Positions 1-8,500 of a stretch of 64,000 bases of DNA are shown in pieces. Within the stretch, counting starts at the first letter, position 1, and every line of letters begins with the position of its first letter. The notes below the pieces were generated by a model. That model made no database searches. It worked only from the letters and a program-made list of their open reading frames with translations, and had not been told where the DNA came from. The translations under genes and the position numbers were made by a program. Source of the DNA: Methanocalculus natronophilus (GTDB lineage Archaea; Halobacteriota; Methanomicrobia; Methanomicrobiales; Methanocorpusculaceae). The DNA lies in NCBI RefSeq assembly GCF_038751955.1, contig NZ_JBCEXH010000005.1, forward strand, positions 62,001 to 126,000, given 5' to 3'.

Positions 1-170
1 TCGAAGCGGAAGAACTGGTCGATGTCATCATGGACTTCTGATCCGATCTCTTCGCCGGGCTTTAAGCTCATCAGCACGAGCTGGCTGTACTTTCCTGTAT
101 AGAGGACTCTGCGGAAATCGGTGTTCTTTACGGTCTCTGTCTCAATATCTGCTGCAAAACCTTTCTTCAT
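1..170 (-). CDS. Cupin-domain protein, N-terminal part (runs off the window)
   Basis: The minus strand reads from an ATG at 168-170 for 56 codons and stays open to the window edge. The visible protein has the first strands of a small cupin barrel: a 'VLYTGKYSQLVLMSLKPGEEIGSE'-like stretch followed by V-H-x-D-x-D-Q-F-F-R, the usual first cupin motif of mannose-6-phosphate-isomerase-like cupins. A GAGGT ribosome site lies about 8 bases upstream of the ATG. These proteins bind a metal and often a small molecule, but the substrate cannot be judged from 56 residues. The gene is divergent from the GyrI-like gene at 484. Confidence 0.75.
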   Translation of the reverse strand, partial: MKKGFAADIETETVKNTDFRRVLYTGKYSQLVLMSLKPGEEIGSEVHDDIDQFFRF

Positions 171-385
171 GGGTAAAACCTCGCATATGGGTACGGCTGA
201 AGTTGCTGAAGGCTCTGGAGTGAAGGTACTGATACGTCTCTGCCGTTCTACACAATAATTGGAGAGGCGACTATTTCTTCGTACGTATACCGGCATGAAT
301 GTTCCTGCCTGACACCCCGGTGCCGGGAAGGCAGGCCTCCTGTGCCGGGAAGGGAGTGCAATCACTTTCATGCTCCGGGGTACCG

Positions 386-457
386 GGTATATGAACCAGG
401 TCAAAGAGACATACGTTGTAATCCAGGCAATGGAGAAGAGACTCCTCCCACCTGGAT
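386..457 (+). promoter_or_regulatory. Probable promoter and 5' leader hairpin of the GyrI-like gene
   Basis: A TATA-like GGGTATATGAA lies near 386-396, which would start transcription near 415. The leader would begin with a nested inverted repeat: ATCCAGG (421-427) pairs with CCTGGAT (451-457), and GGAG (432-435) pairs with CTCC (442-445). This sits 15 bases before the AGGTGAT ribosome site of the gene at 484. It may be an operator or an RNA hairpin. The pairing is seen directly; the role is inferred. Confidence 0.35.
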
Positions 458-483
458 TGGAACAGAAAAACAGGTGATATGAT

Positions 484-1083
484 TTGAAGATCATACTTGA
501 ACCAGAGATCAGGGACATTGAAGAGAGAACTGTCGCAGCAGTCTCATTTGTCGGCAACTACATTGGAAATCCAGCCGTTTTTGAGCGGCTCTTCAACACG
601 CTCTTTCACTTTGCAGGGCCGCGGCAGCTGATTCAGCCGGAGACGGTCTTTCTCTCTGCATACTATGATGATCCCGACACAACACCCCCTGAGGATCTGT
701 TCGTCGATGTCTGCATGACCATTGGACCTGATGTGGTTATCGAAGCTGATCAGAATCAGGGAGAGGCAGAAGGAGAAGGAAAAAGAAAAGGAGAAGGAAA
801 AGGAAAAGGAGAGTTCCTGCAGGGAGACCAGGACGATCTGCCCGGAGAGATACAGGGAGGAGTTCAGAAGAAGCAGCTTCCGGGGGGCAGGTTCCTCGTT
901 ATGCGTGTTGAGCTGAACGGGCCGGAGGAGTATGCTCCTGCATGGTACCAATTGGTGGAATCAGCAGCTGAACAGAACCTGGAGCTGGATCTCTCCCGGC
1001 CAGGCTATGAGATCTATCTCAACTCACCAAATGACCATCCGGAAAAGCACCATATCGTGGAGATCAGCCTCGGGCTGAAGTGA
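484..1083 (+). CDS. GyrI-like / AraC-effector-binding small-molecule-binding domain protein
   Basis: This 199-residue protein resembles stand-alone GyrI-like (SBMC/SOUL-type) domains that bind small hydrophobic or cationic ligands. It begins with the usual 'EPEIRDIEERTVAAVSFVG' strand and has 'ETVFLSAYYDDPDTTP' and the closing 'GYEIYLNSPNDHPEKHHIVEISLGL' segment. The start is a TTG at 484 with AGGTGAT five bases upstream; an ATG at 479 is out of frame and stops after two codons. About 40 residues longer than usual, it carries a highly charged Glu/Lys/Gly insertion at about residues 93-110, encoded by a purine-only repeat. The substrate is unknown. In bacteria such proteins act as drug-binding or transcription co-effector domains; no regulator gene is adjacent here. 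Confidence 0.8.
   Translation: MKIILEPEIRDIEERTVAAVSFVGNYIGNPAVFERLFNTLFHFAGPRQLIQPETVFLSAYYDDPDTTPPEDLFVDVCMTIGPDVVIEADQNQGEAEGEGKRKGEGKGKGEFLQGDQDDLPGEIQGGVQKKQLPGGRFLVMRVELNGPEEYAPAWYQLVESAAEQNLELDLSRPGYEIYLNSPNDHPEKHHIVEISLGLK
769..813 (+). repeat. Purine-only (GGARAA)n tract inside the GyrI-like gene
   Basis: Forty-five consecutive purines are built from GGAGAA and GGAAAA hexamers. Hexamer gain or loss keeps the frame and only lengthens or shortens the Glu/Lys/Gly linker of the protein. Confidence 0.8.
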
Positions 1084-1090
1084 ATGGGAA

Positions 1091-1307
1091 GTGACGGGGG
1101 GGCAGATGTATCCTCCCGTGGTGTATCCTCCCGTGGATAGGAAGACTGAAGGTAAGACCGTGTTCGTGTCAGCTACCGTATTGCTGTATGTGTTCCCGTG
1201 GCTGATACCAGCTGCACCCGGCCAAGGCCCCCCGGTGCACTTTTTTGCATGCAGACTGGCCTGTCTGGGAGACTATGAGTTGATATTATAAGCAAGATAT
1301 TAGTTGG
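1091..1307. other. Intergenic stretch between GyrI-like gene and kinase promoter
   Basis: No credible gene was seen. It contains a short direct repeat (TATCCTCCCGTGG at about 1109 and again 15 bases on) and a C-rich segment followed by a T-run at 1239-1244 that could end transcription of the GyrI-like gene. Confidence 0.4.
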
Positions 1308-1316
1308 CATATAAAT
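1308..1316 (+). promoter_or_regulatory. TATA box of the (now interrupted) kinase gene
   Basis: CATATAAAT fits an archaeal TATA box. It predicts a transcript start near 1337, 20 bases before the ATG at 1358, which has a GGAG ribosome site at 1351-1354. Confidence 0.5.
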
Positions 1317-1357
1317 CAAATGGACACCTTTATCGTTCTCTGTACCAATTGGAGATC

Positions 1358-1408
1358 ATGCCCCATCCGGGATCCGGCAATAATGAGATCCCGATCCTGT
1401 ACGTGGAT
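1358..1408 (+). pseudogene. Severed first 17 codons of the receiver-PAS-histidine kinase gene
   Basis: From the ATG at 1358 the sequence reads MPHPGSGNNEIPILYVD, the leader and first beta strand of a receiver domain. The reading frame then enters the insertion sequence at 1409 and stops within it. Removing the element together with one copy of the 6-bp duplication joins this to the codons from 2985 to give ILYVDDDPEL, a typical receiver start. A promoter and GGAG ribosome site precede it, so this was the original start of the gene now left at 2979-5522. Confidence 0.9.
1403..1408. repeat. Left target-site duplication GTGGAT
   Basis: GTGGAT directly abuts the left end of the element and is repeated exactly at 2979-2984 abutting the right end. 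Six bases fits the IS1634-type members of the IS4 superfamily. Confidence 0.9.
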
Positions 1409-2978
1409 CCCAAACTTTTCAACACATAGGGCATAATCTCTTCACATAATGCTTTTTTCATCAAATCATGGCCGCATGACCAAAAGATCTATATAGTATT
1501 ATTCCCTAATATTATGTCATGGAAGACTGGGCTAAAGAGTGGCTTGCAAAACAGCGCAAGATGGGAAAGAAGTGCCTTGAGATCAAGTATATCCAAGGGA
1601 AACCCTACGTCTATTACTCGACCAGTACATACAACAGGGAAACAAAGAAGACAAAGAAGATCTCGGAATATATCGGGCGACTTACTCAGGACAGAGGTCT
1701 TCTTGTCAAGGGTTCAACCCGCCCGTCTCAGGAGGCTGCTACCACGAATACATCCATTCCAAGACCGCGTTCTGCACATGAATATGGGAACGCAAAACTG
1801 ATGGTTGACGAGGTTCAGGATCTTATTCCCATCGTCACTGAGGCATTCCCTGACCACTGGGAAGAGATTCTCGCCCTTGTCTTCACCCGTGTCTCCGGGT
1901 ATCTGCCTTTGAAACGAGTCAAACCGGCATGGGAGAAACTGGATAATCTGCTGGATATCTCACCGAATTGTTCTCCCAAGAACCTTTCTCTCACACTCCG
2001 GGCTATCGGTGACGATATCATCGGACAGGATATGGTCTTCAAACATCTCTGCCAGGGAAACCGCCATCTCATCTATGATCTCTCGTTTATCTTCTCACTC
2101 TCAGATAATCTCTCTCTTGCCGAATGGGGACGCAACCACGAGGAGATTGCCCTGCCTCAGGTAAACCTGGCCCTGTTTTGCGGACTCGAAACTGGCCTCC
2201 CGGTGATGCTTCGAGCGATTCCCGGATCAGTGAAGGATGTCAAAACACTTCTCCCCTCAATGGATGAGTTGAAACTTGAGGATGCGATCCTCATCCTTGA
2301 TCGGGGATTTGTCTCAGAGGAGGTGCTGCAAGGAATATTTGAGCGGAACTGCTCGGCGATCGTTCCACAACGACGAAATAGTACATATTTCGAGACGCGG
2401 ATTCATTTGAAAGAGAAATTTTTGTACCATAAAAGATTGATTCGTGGCGGTAAAAGAGAGATTGGAGATAGGTTCCTTTATCTCTTTGAGGATAAGGACC
2501 TTGAGCTTGAAGAATGCAAAACACTCTTTAAAAACGTCAGGAAAGGGAATATTACCGAGATTGAAGCGAAGAAACAGGAGAAGCTGGCAGGACGCATTCT
2601 CTTTGTTTCGAATGTCGATAAAACGCCCGAGGAGATTTATGAACTCTACAAGACCCGTGATCTTGTTGAACGGTTCTTTGATACTCTGAAAAATGAAGTG
2701 CAGGCAGATGTGTTGTATCTTGGTGACCGGAGCGCAGTATGTGGGCACCTGTTTGTCGGGTTTCTCTGCCTGTATCTCTATTGCAAGCTTCAGGCAGTTA
2801 TTAAGAGAGCCGGGTTGACATCCGAGTATGCTCCCAAAGATGTCCTACTGATCTTTTCTAAAGTGATGCGGATCTCCTATGATGGATTTGAACAGATCAC
2901 TGAGGTGCCAAAGAAGGTTCGAGAGCTTGAGAAGAAGCTGAACCTCGATTTATTCCCTAAGTGAGAGCATAGTTTGGG
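1409..2978 (+). mobile_element. Insertion sequence of the IS4 superfamily (IS1634-like), 1570 bp
   Basis: The element is bounded by imperfect terminal inverted repeats. The left end reads CCCAAACTTTTCAACACATA and the complement of the right end reads CCCAAACTATGCTCTCACTT, with a shared TAGGG a few bases further in. It is flanked by perfect 6-bp direct repeats and carries one transposase gene that fills most of its length. Perfect duplications and an intact transposase point to a recent insertion. It sits inside a receiver-kinase gene. Confidence 0.92.
1519..2964 (+). CDS. Transposase, IS4/IS1634 type
   Basis: This 481-residue DDE transposase cuts and joins the ends of its own element. The catalytic acids are probably D187 (IYDLSF), D261 (ILILDRGF) and E384. 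E384 lies in Y377-x2-R380-x3-E384-x6-K391, the exact Y-(2)-R-(3)-E-(6)-K signature of IS4 transposases. The N-terminal 90 residues hold the basic, probably DNA-end-binding region. The start ATG lies about 110 bp inside the element and the stop is 14 bp from its right end. The gene looks intact, so the element may still be active. Confidence 0.95.
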   Translation: MEDWAKEWLAKQRKMGKKCLEIKYIQGKPYVYYSTSTYNRETKKTKKISEYIGRLTQDRGLLVKGSTRPSQEAATTNTSIPRPRSAHEYGNAKLMVDEVQDLIPIVTEAFPDHWEEILALVFTRVSGYLPLKRVKPAWEKLDNLLDISPNCSPKNLSLTLRAIGDDIIGQDMVFKHLCQGNRHLIYDLSFIFSLSDNLSLAEWGRNHEEIALPQVNLALFCGLETGLPVMLRAIPGSVKDVKTLLPSMDELKLEDAILILDRGFVSEEVLQGIFERNCSAIVPQRRNSTYFETRIHLKEKFLYHKRLIRGGKREIGDRFLYLFEDKDLELEECKTLFKNVRKGNITEIEAKKQEKLAGRILFVSNVDKTPEEIYELYKTRDLVERFFDTLKNEVQADVLYLGDRSAVCGHLFVGFLCLYLYCKLQAVIKRAGLTSEYAPKDVLLIFSKVMRISYDGFEQITEVPKKVRELEKKLNLDLFPK

Positions 2979-2984
2979 GTGGAT
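2979..2984. repeat. Right target-site duplication GTGGAT
   Basis: This exact copy of 1403-1408 follows the right terminal repeat of the insertion sequence. Its first three bases also supply the GTG codon that could now start the truncated kinase. Confidence 0.9.
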
Positions 2985-5522
2985 GATGACCCGGAGCTTC
3001 AGACAGCTCTGAAGGCTTTTCTTGAAAAGAGTGAGGAAGTACGGGTTGATACCGCAGGCTCGGCTGAAGCAGCGTTGCCGATGCTTGAGACGTGCAGGTA
3101 TCATGCAGTCGTCTCAGACGATCTCTGTACCAGCAGTACCGGAATGGATGGGAGAGCCTTTGTCCAGGCACTCCGGGAGCGGGGCGACAGAACACCTGTT
3201 CTCTTCTTCTCAGAGAGAGGAGGAGAGGAGTTCATCATTTCAGCCTTTGAGAGCGGCGTGGATTTCACGCTCCTGAAAGGTGATAACCCGGAATCCCGGT
3301 TTGCCGAGCTTGAGAGGAAGATCAGGAAAGCTGTTGCTCTTCGCGGATGTGAAGACGGAGAGAGAAGAACAGAAGACGAGGAGAGGGTGAGAGCCGAGAA
3401 GTACCAGATACTGGTGGATCGGGCAAGCCAGATGCTCTTTGTACATGATCTCTCCGGGGCATTCCTCGATGTCAATGAAAAATCGGTTCAGAACACCGGA
3501 TACAGCCGGGAGGAACTCCTCTCGATGACCGTGTGGGATATTGACCCGGATACAGAGGAACATGAGTTCACAGAATGGCTCTGGAAGGAATCCAAACCCT
3601 ACGAGGAGATGATCTTTGAGACACGGCACCAGCGGAAGGATGGATCTGTCTACCCGGCAGAAGTGCATGCAACAAAGGTGATTCTTCATGGGGAACCCTG
3701 CATCATGGCCCTTGCAACCGATATAACAGACCGCAAAGAGGCTGAAGCAGAACTCAGGGAGAACGAAAAGACGTTCCGCGGCATCATCGAAAACTTCCAG
3801 GACATCTACTATAGAACAGATCTCGAGGGGAGAGTCCGTATGGTGAGCCCCTCAGCCGCCCGGATCCTCGGATATGACTCAATAGAAGAGATAGTCGGCG
3901 TTCCTGCCTCGGATTTCTGGGTAAACCCCGATGAGCGGGACGAATTTATGAAGAGGATTACTGAAGAGGGGAGGGTGCATGATTATGAGGTTTTGTTCAG
4001 AAAGCGCGATGGAACAACCCTCCCAGCTTCTGTCTCCAGCAGCTGCTACTTTGATGATTCCGGTGCTTTTGCCGGAATTGAAGGAGTTGTCAGGGACATT
4101 TCCCAGAGAAAACATGCAGATGAAGCACTCAGGCAGTCAGAGGCAGAAAAAAGTGCAATCTTCCATGCACTTCCGGTGATGCTCACATATTATGATACTG
4201 ATATGAAGGTGCTCTATGCAAACCAGGTATCAGGAGATTCGGTCGGGCAGAGGCCGGAGGAGATGGTTGGGAGGCACTGTTATGAGATCTGGCAGAATCG
4301 ATCTGAGCCCTGCCCGGACTGTCCGGTGATCCGGTCCATGACCACCGGGATGGTGGAAGAAGGAGAAGTTGTGGTGCCGGATGGCAGGATCTTTTTGATC
4401 AGGGGGTGCCCTGTGTATGATGAGGAGGGGGAGATCAGCGGACTCATTGAGTTTGGCATGGATATTACCGAGCGGAGACGTGCAGAGTTTGATCTTGCGG
4501 CTGCACAGATGCGGCTGAAGGAGGCGCACCAGCTTGCAAATATCGGTGTCTGGGACTGGGTGGAGGCAACAGACAGTATGACCTGGTCTGAAGAGTTATA
4601 TTCAATCGCCGGACGGGATCCGGCTCTCCCGGCACTGAACTACCAGGAGCATGAGCCACTCTACACCCCTGCCAGCTGGGCTCTTCTGAAGCCTGCGATT
4701 CACCGGACACTTGAGGCCGGGGAGCCCTTCAGTCTTGAGCTTGAGATGGTGCGTCCGGATGGCAGCATACGAAACGTGCATGCGCTCGGGCGCAGGAGCC
4801 ATGATTTCAATGGCAGCTGCATCGGGCTTCACGGTGCAGTACAGGATATCACCAGACGGAAAGAGACTGAGGAAGCATTACAGATGGCAAACAACAAGCT
4901 CCGGATCCTCGCTGGTATCACCCGCCACGATATCCAGAACAAGCTTATGACGCTCCAGGGATACCTCGAACTTACAAGTCAACAGGCTGAAGATCTTGGA
5001 AAATCCGGATACCTGGCTGAGATAGACAGGGCAGCACGAGAGATACAGCGGCAGATTGAGTTCACCCGGACCTATGAGGAGCTTGGGATGCGGCAGCCGG
5101 TATGGCAGGCAGTGAGGGATCTCATCAGCACAGTCTCCGATTCGGGGATGCCTGTCGAGGTAGACTGCGTCGGTTACCAGGTGCTTGCCGATCCGATGAT
5201 CGAGATGGTTTTTGCAAACCTGATGGCAAATACCATCCGGCATGCAGAGGGGGCGAGCAGGGTGACCATTTGGTGCGAGGAGCGGGATGGGAGGCTTGCG
5301 ATCCTATGGGAAGATGACGGGCCGGGGATCCCGGATGATCAGAAAGAGCGAATATTTGAGCGGGGCGTTGGCAGAAACACAGGCTTTGGCCTCTTCCTCT
5401 CGCGTGAGATCCTCTCGATCACCGGGATTGCAATTGCCGAGTGCGGAGCGTATGGGACGGGGGCGGGGTTTGAGATACTGGTGCCAAAAACGGGATGGAA
5501 GAGACATTCTGGCAATACCTGA
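2979..5522 (+). CDS. Receiver-PAS-histidine kinase, 5'-truncated by the insertion sequence
   Basis: This 847-residue remnant encodes a soluble sensor kinase. Its parts are a receiver domain (about 1-118) lacking its first beta strand, four PAS domains (about 138-256, 262-385, 388-500, 510-632), an H-box with His650 in ITRHDIQN, and an ATPase domain with EDDGPGIPDDQ and GFGLFLSRE boxes. The third PAS carries a CPDC pair. The presumed phosphorylation site SDDLCTSSTGMDG is three residues longer than the SDYQMPGMDG of the next gene. The only available start is the GTG of the target duplication. A GTGAG in the transposase stop region could serve as a weak ribosome site and couple translation to the transposase. 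The kinase core may still be made, but the receiver is probably unfolded. The original start is at 1358. Confidence 0.85.
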   Translation: MDDDPELQTALKAFLEKSEEVRVDTAGSAEAALPMLETCRYHAVVSDDLCTSSTGMDGRAFVQALRERGDRTPVLFFSERGGEEFIISAFESGVDFTLLKGDNPESRFAELERKIRKAVALRGCEDGERRTEDEERVRAEKYQILVDRASQMLFVHDLSGAFLDVNEKSVQNTGYSREELLSMTVWDIDPDTEEHEFTEWLWKESKPYEEMIFETRHQRKDGSVYPAEVHATKVILHGEPCIMALATDITDRKEAEAELRENEKTFRGIIENFQDIYYRTDLEGRVRMVSPSAARILGYDSIEEIVGVPASDFWVNPDERDEFMKRITEEGRVHDYEVLFRKRDGTTLPASVSSSCYFDDSGAFAGIEGVVRDISQRKHADEALRQSEAEKSAIFHALPVMLTYYDTDMKVLYANQVSGDSVGQRPEEMVGRHCYEIWQNRSEPCPDCPVIRSMTTGMVEEGEVVVPDGRIFLIRGCPVYDEEGEISGLIEFGMDITERRRAEFDLAAAQMRLKEAHQLANIGVWDWVEATDSMTWSEELYSIAGRDPALPALNYQEHEPLYTPASWALLKPAIHRTLEAGEPFSLELEMVRPDGSIRNVHALGRRSHDFNGSCIGLHGAVQDITRRKETEEALQMANNKLRILAGITRHDIQNKLMTLQGYLELTSQQAEDLGKSGYLAEIDRAAREIQRQIEFTRTYEELGMRQPVWQAVRDLISTVSDSGMPVEVDCVGYQVLADPMIEMVFANLMANTIRHAEGASRVTIWCEERDGRLAILWEDDGPGIPDDQKERIFERGVGRNTGFGLFLSREILSITGIAIAECGAYGTGAGFEILVPKTGWKRHSGNT
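5190..5500 (+). repeat. Near-identical kinase 3' segment, copy 1
   Basis: This 311-bp stretch matches 8988-9298 without gaps and with few mismatches, while the rest of the two kinase genes has diverged strongly. It encodes the ATPase domain. Confidence 0.85.
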
Positions 5523-5585
5523 TTTCCCTGCACACCTGCCCAACTGAGAAAGAATTTTTCTACTTCAGTGTTCATCATACAATGG

Positions 5586-8500
5586 ATGAAAAGCACCGGA
5601 ACCGGGGAACTGCCTGTCTCCGTTCTCTATGTTGATGACGAGCCTGCACTCCTTGAGATAGGGAAACTCTTCCTTGAACAGGCAGGTGATATTACCGTTA
5701 CAACAGCGGAGGGTGCAGAAGAAGCAATCCAGCTCATTAAAGGCCGCCATTTTGATGGAATCGTCTCTGATTACCAGATGCCTGGTATGGATGGGATCGC
5801 GTTTCTCAAACACCTGAGGGAATCCGGTAATACCATTCCTTTCATAATCTTCACCGGGAAAGGGCGTGAGGAGGTGGTGATCGAAGCCTTAAACAGCGGC
5901 GCGGACTTCTACCTCCAGAAAGGCGGCGATCCGAAGTCCCAGTTTGCCGAACTCACCAATATGATCCGCGCCGCCATCAGCCATAAGATGGCTGAAAAAC
6001 TCGCAAAAGAGACGGAGAAACGGCTCTACGATATCATCCAGTTCCTCCCTGACCCCACATTCGCAATCGATTCTTCCGGAGTGGTAATCGCCTGGAACCA
6101 TGCAATCGAGGAGATGACCGGCATTGCTGCACAGGATATGGTTGGAAAGGGCAATTACGAATATGCTGTTCCCGTTTACGGGGAACGCCGGCCGATCCTG
6201 ATCGATCTCGTATCAATCGCTGATGATGAATTACTGCAATCAAAATACGCTTCCATCAGGAGGGAGGGGGATATCCTCATTGCCGAGATAGCAATGCCAG
6301 GACAGAGTGGGGGATACGCCATCTTCGCCGGAAAGGCATCCCCCCTCTATAATGAGGATGGAGAGGTCGTCGGGGCAATCGAGACATTACGCGATATTAC
6401 AGAACAGAGGCGCTCTGAAGAGGCACTCCAGGAGAGCGAGGAGCGGTACCGTCTCACACTGGATGCAGCCAATGACGGAATCTGGGACTGGGATATTACA
6501 AGTGGCAGCGCCTTCTTCAGTGACCGCTGGTATACGATGCTTGGGTACAAACCAGGCGAGATGCCGGGATCATATGCAACATGGAGATCGCTTGTTCACC
6601 CAGACGATCTGAAGCGGGCTGAAGATTTTATCCAGAACCATATCAGGGAGGAAAAAGGAAGTTTCCAGCTTGAGTTCCGGATGCTGACAAAAGATGGCGG
6701 CTGGAGATGGATCCTTGCCCGCGGCAGGATCGTCAGCCGCGATGCAGAGGGAAAGCCTCTCCGGCTCCTTGGAACCCATACCGATATCACCGGGCGGAAG
6801 GAGACTGAGAAAGCATTAGAGGAGAGCGAGCGGCTGTACCGGCTGATCACCGAGAATATGACCGAGACGATAACGATCATGGATCTCTCGTTCCGGTTCA
6901 GGTACGTCAGCCCGTCAATTGAAGCCCTGCGGGGATATACAGTTCTGGAAGCTCTCTCTCAGTCTCTGGAAGATATTCTGGCACCAGATTCCCTGGCGAT
7001 TGCCCACCAGACATTCCATGAGGCAATGGCTCGTGAGGCTGCCGGAGAACCTGTTGGGGTTATGAGCCTCGATCTTGAAACCTACCACAGGGATGGAAGA
7101 ACGATCTGGGTGAATAATACCATGACCGTCCTTCGTGACAGCGATGGGGTTGCCACAGCAATCCTCATCGTCGGCAGGGATGTGACCGAAAGGAAGAGAG
7201 CTGAACTTGATGCTGACAGGAACAACCGCCTCATTGAAGCGATGCTGGACGGCATCCCTGATATCGTCGGCGTCCAGCTGCCGGATCATACGATCCTCAG
7301 GTACAATAAGGCAGGCTATGAGATACTTGGCCTGACACCAGGGGAGGTTGAAGGGAGGAGATGTTTTGAGATCATCGGCCGGACAAGCCCCTGCGAGGAC
7401 TGTGCCACAACGCAGGCAGTCAGATCAAAGAAGCTGGAGACCGTCGAGAGATACATCCCAGAATTTGGAAAGTATCTGGAATGCACGAGCAACCCGGTTC
7501 TTGATGAGAACGGCGAGGTCGAGCAGGTAATCGAGATCCTCCATGATATAACCGGGTGGAAAGAGTCCGAAGAGGAGCTTCTCAGAAGCGAGGAGCGGTT
7601 CAAAACCATCTTTATGGAATCCCCGGTATCTATTATTATCCATGATCGTGACTCTGGCGGGATCATTGACGCGAATACAAAAGCATGTTCCAGTTATGGC
7701 ATCTCTTCAGTTGAAGAGCTGAAAGCACATGATTTCTGGATGGAACCGCCGTATTCCTTCAATGAGGCCTATGCCTTGCTGCAGAAGGCAGCAGCAGAAG
7801 GGCCGCAGGAGTTTGAGTGGCAGAGCCGCTCTGTGACAGGGGAGCGGTTCTGGGAACAGGTCCGGCTGATCACTGTGGTCATCGGTGGCGTGGAACGAAT
7901 CCTGGCGATAGCTGTTGATATCACAGAGCAGAAGCGTGCGGAGGAAGCACTGCTTGCCACTGAAAGGCGCTTCAGAACCCTTTTTGAGAACATGACTGCC
8001 GGTTTTGTCCTCTTTGAGGTTATCGGGGATGAAACAAACAGTCCTGTGGATCTTCGCATTCTCGAAGCAAATAAAGGTTTTGCTACCATTGCCGGATTAA
8101 AGACAGAGGATATCATAGGCAAATCATTAACAGAAGTATTACCCGGAATAGAGCATGACCGGGCAGATTGGATCAAAAGGTATGGAAACGTTGCGCAGAC
8201 CGGGGTGCCGCTACGGTTTGAGCAGGGATCAGAGCTCCTTGGTATCGAGTTTGATATCGCTGCCTACCAGGTCGAGCCAGGCCAGTGTGCTGTAACATTT
8301 TCAGACATCACCAAACGGAAGAGACAGGAAGAGGAACTGGAAGGCTTTTTCACAGTTAATCTGGATTTGTTGTGCATCGCCGACCTGGATGGAAACTTCA
8401 TAAAGACCAATGAGGCATGGAGTACTATTCTTGGGTATTCAACCAGGGAACTTAATACAAGGAAGTTCCTTGATTTTGTGCATCCAGAGGATATGCAGGC

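Noticed and set aside
1091-1291. 66-codon frame after the GyrI-like gene
   Set aside because: Its start is built on a short direct repeat, it matches nothing, and it overlaps a likely terminator T-run.
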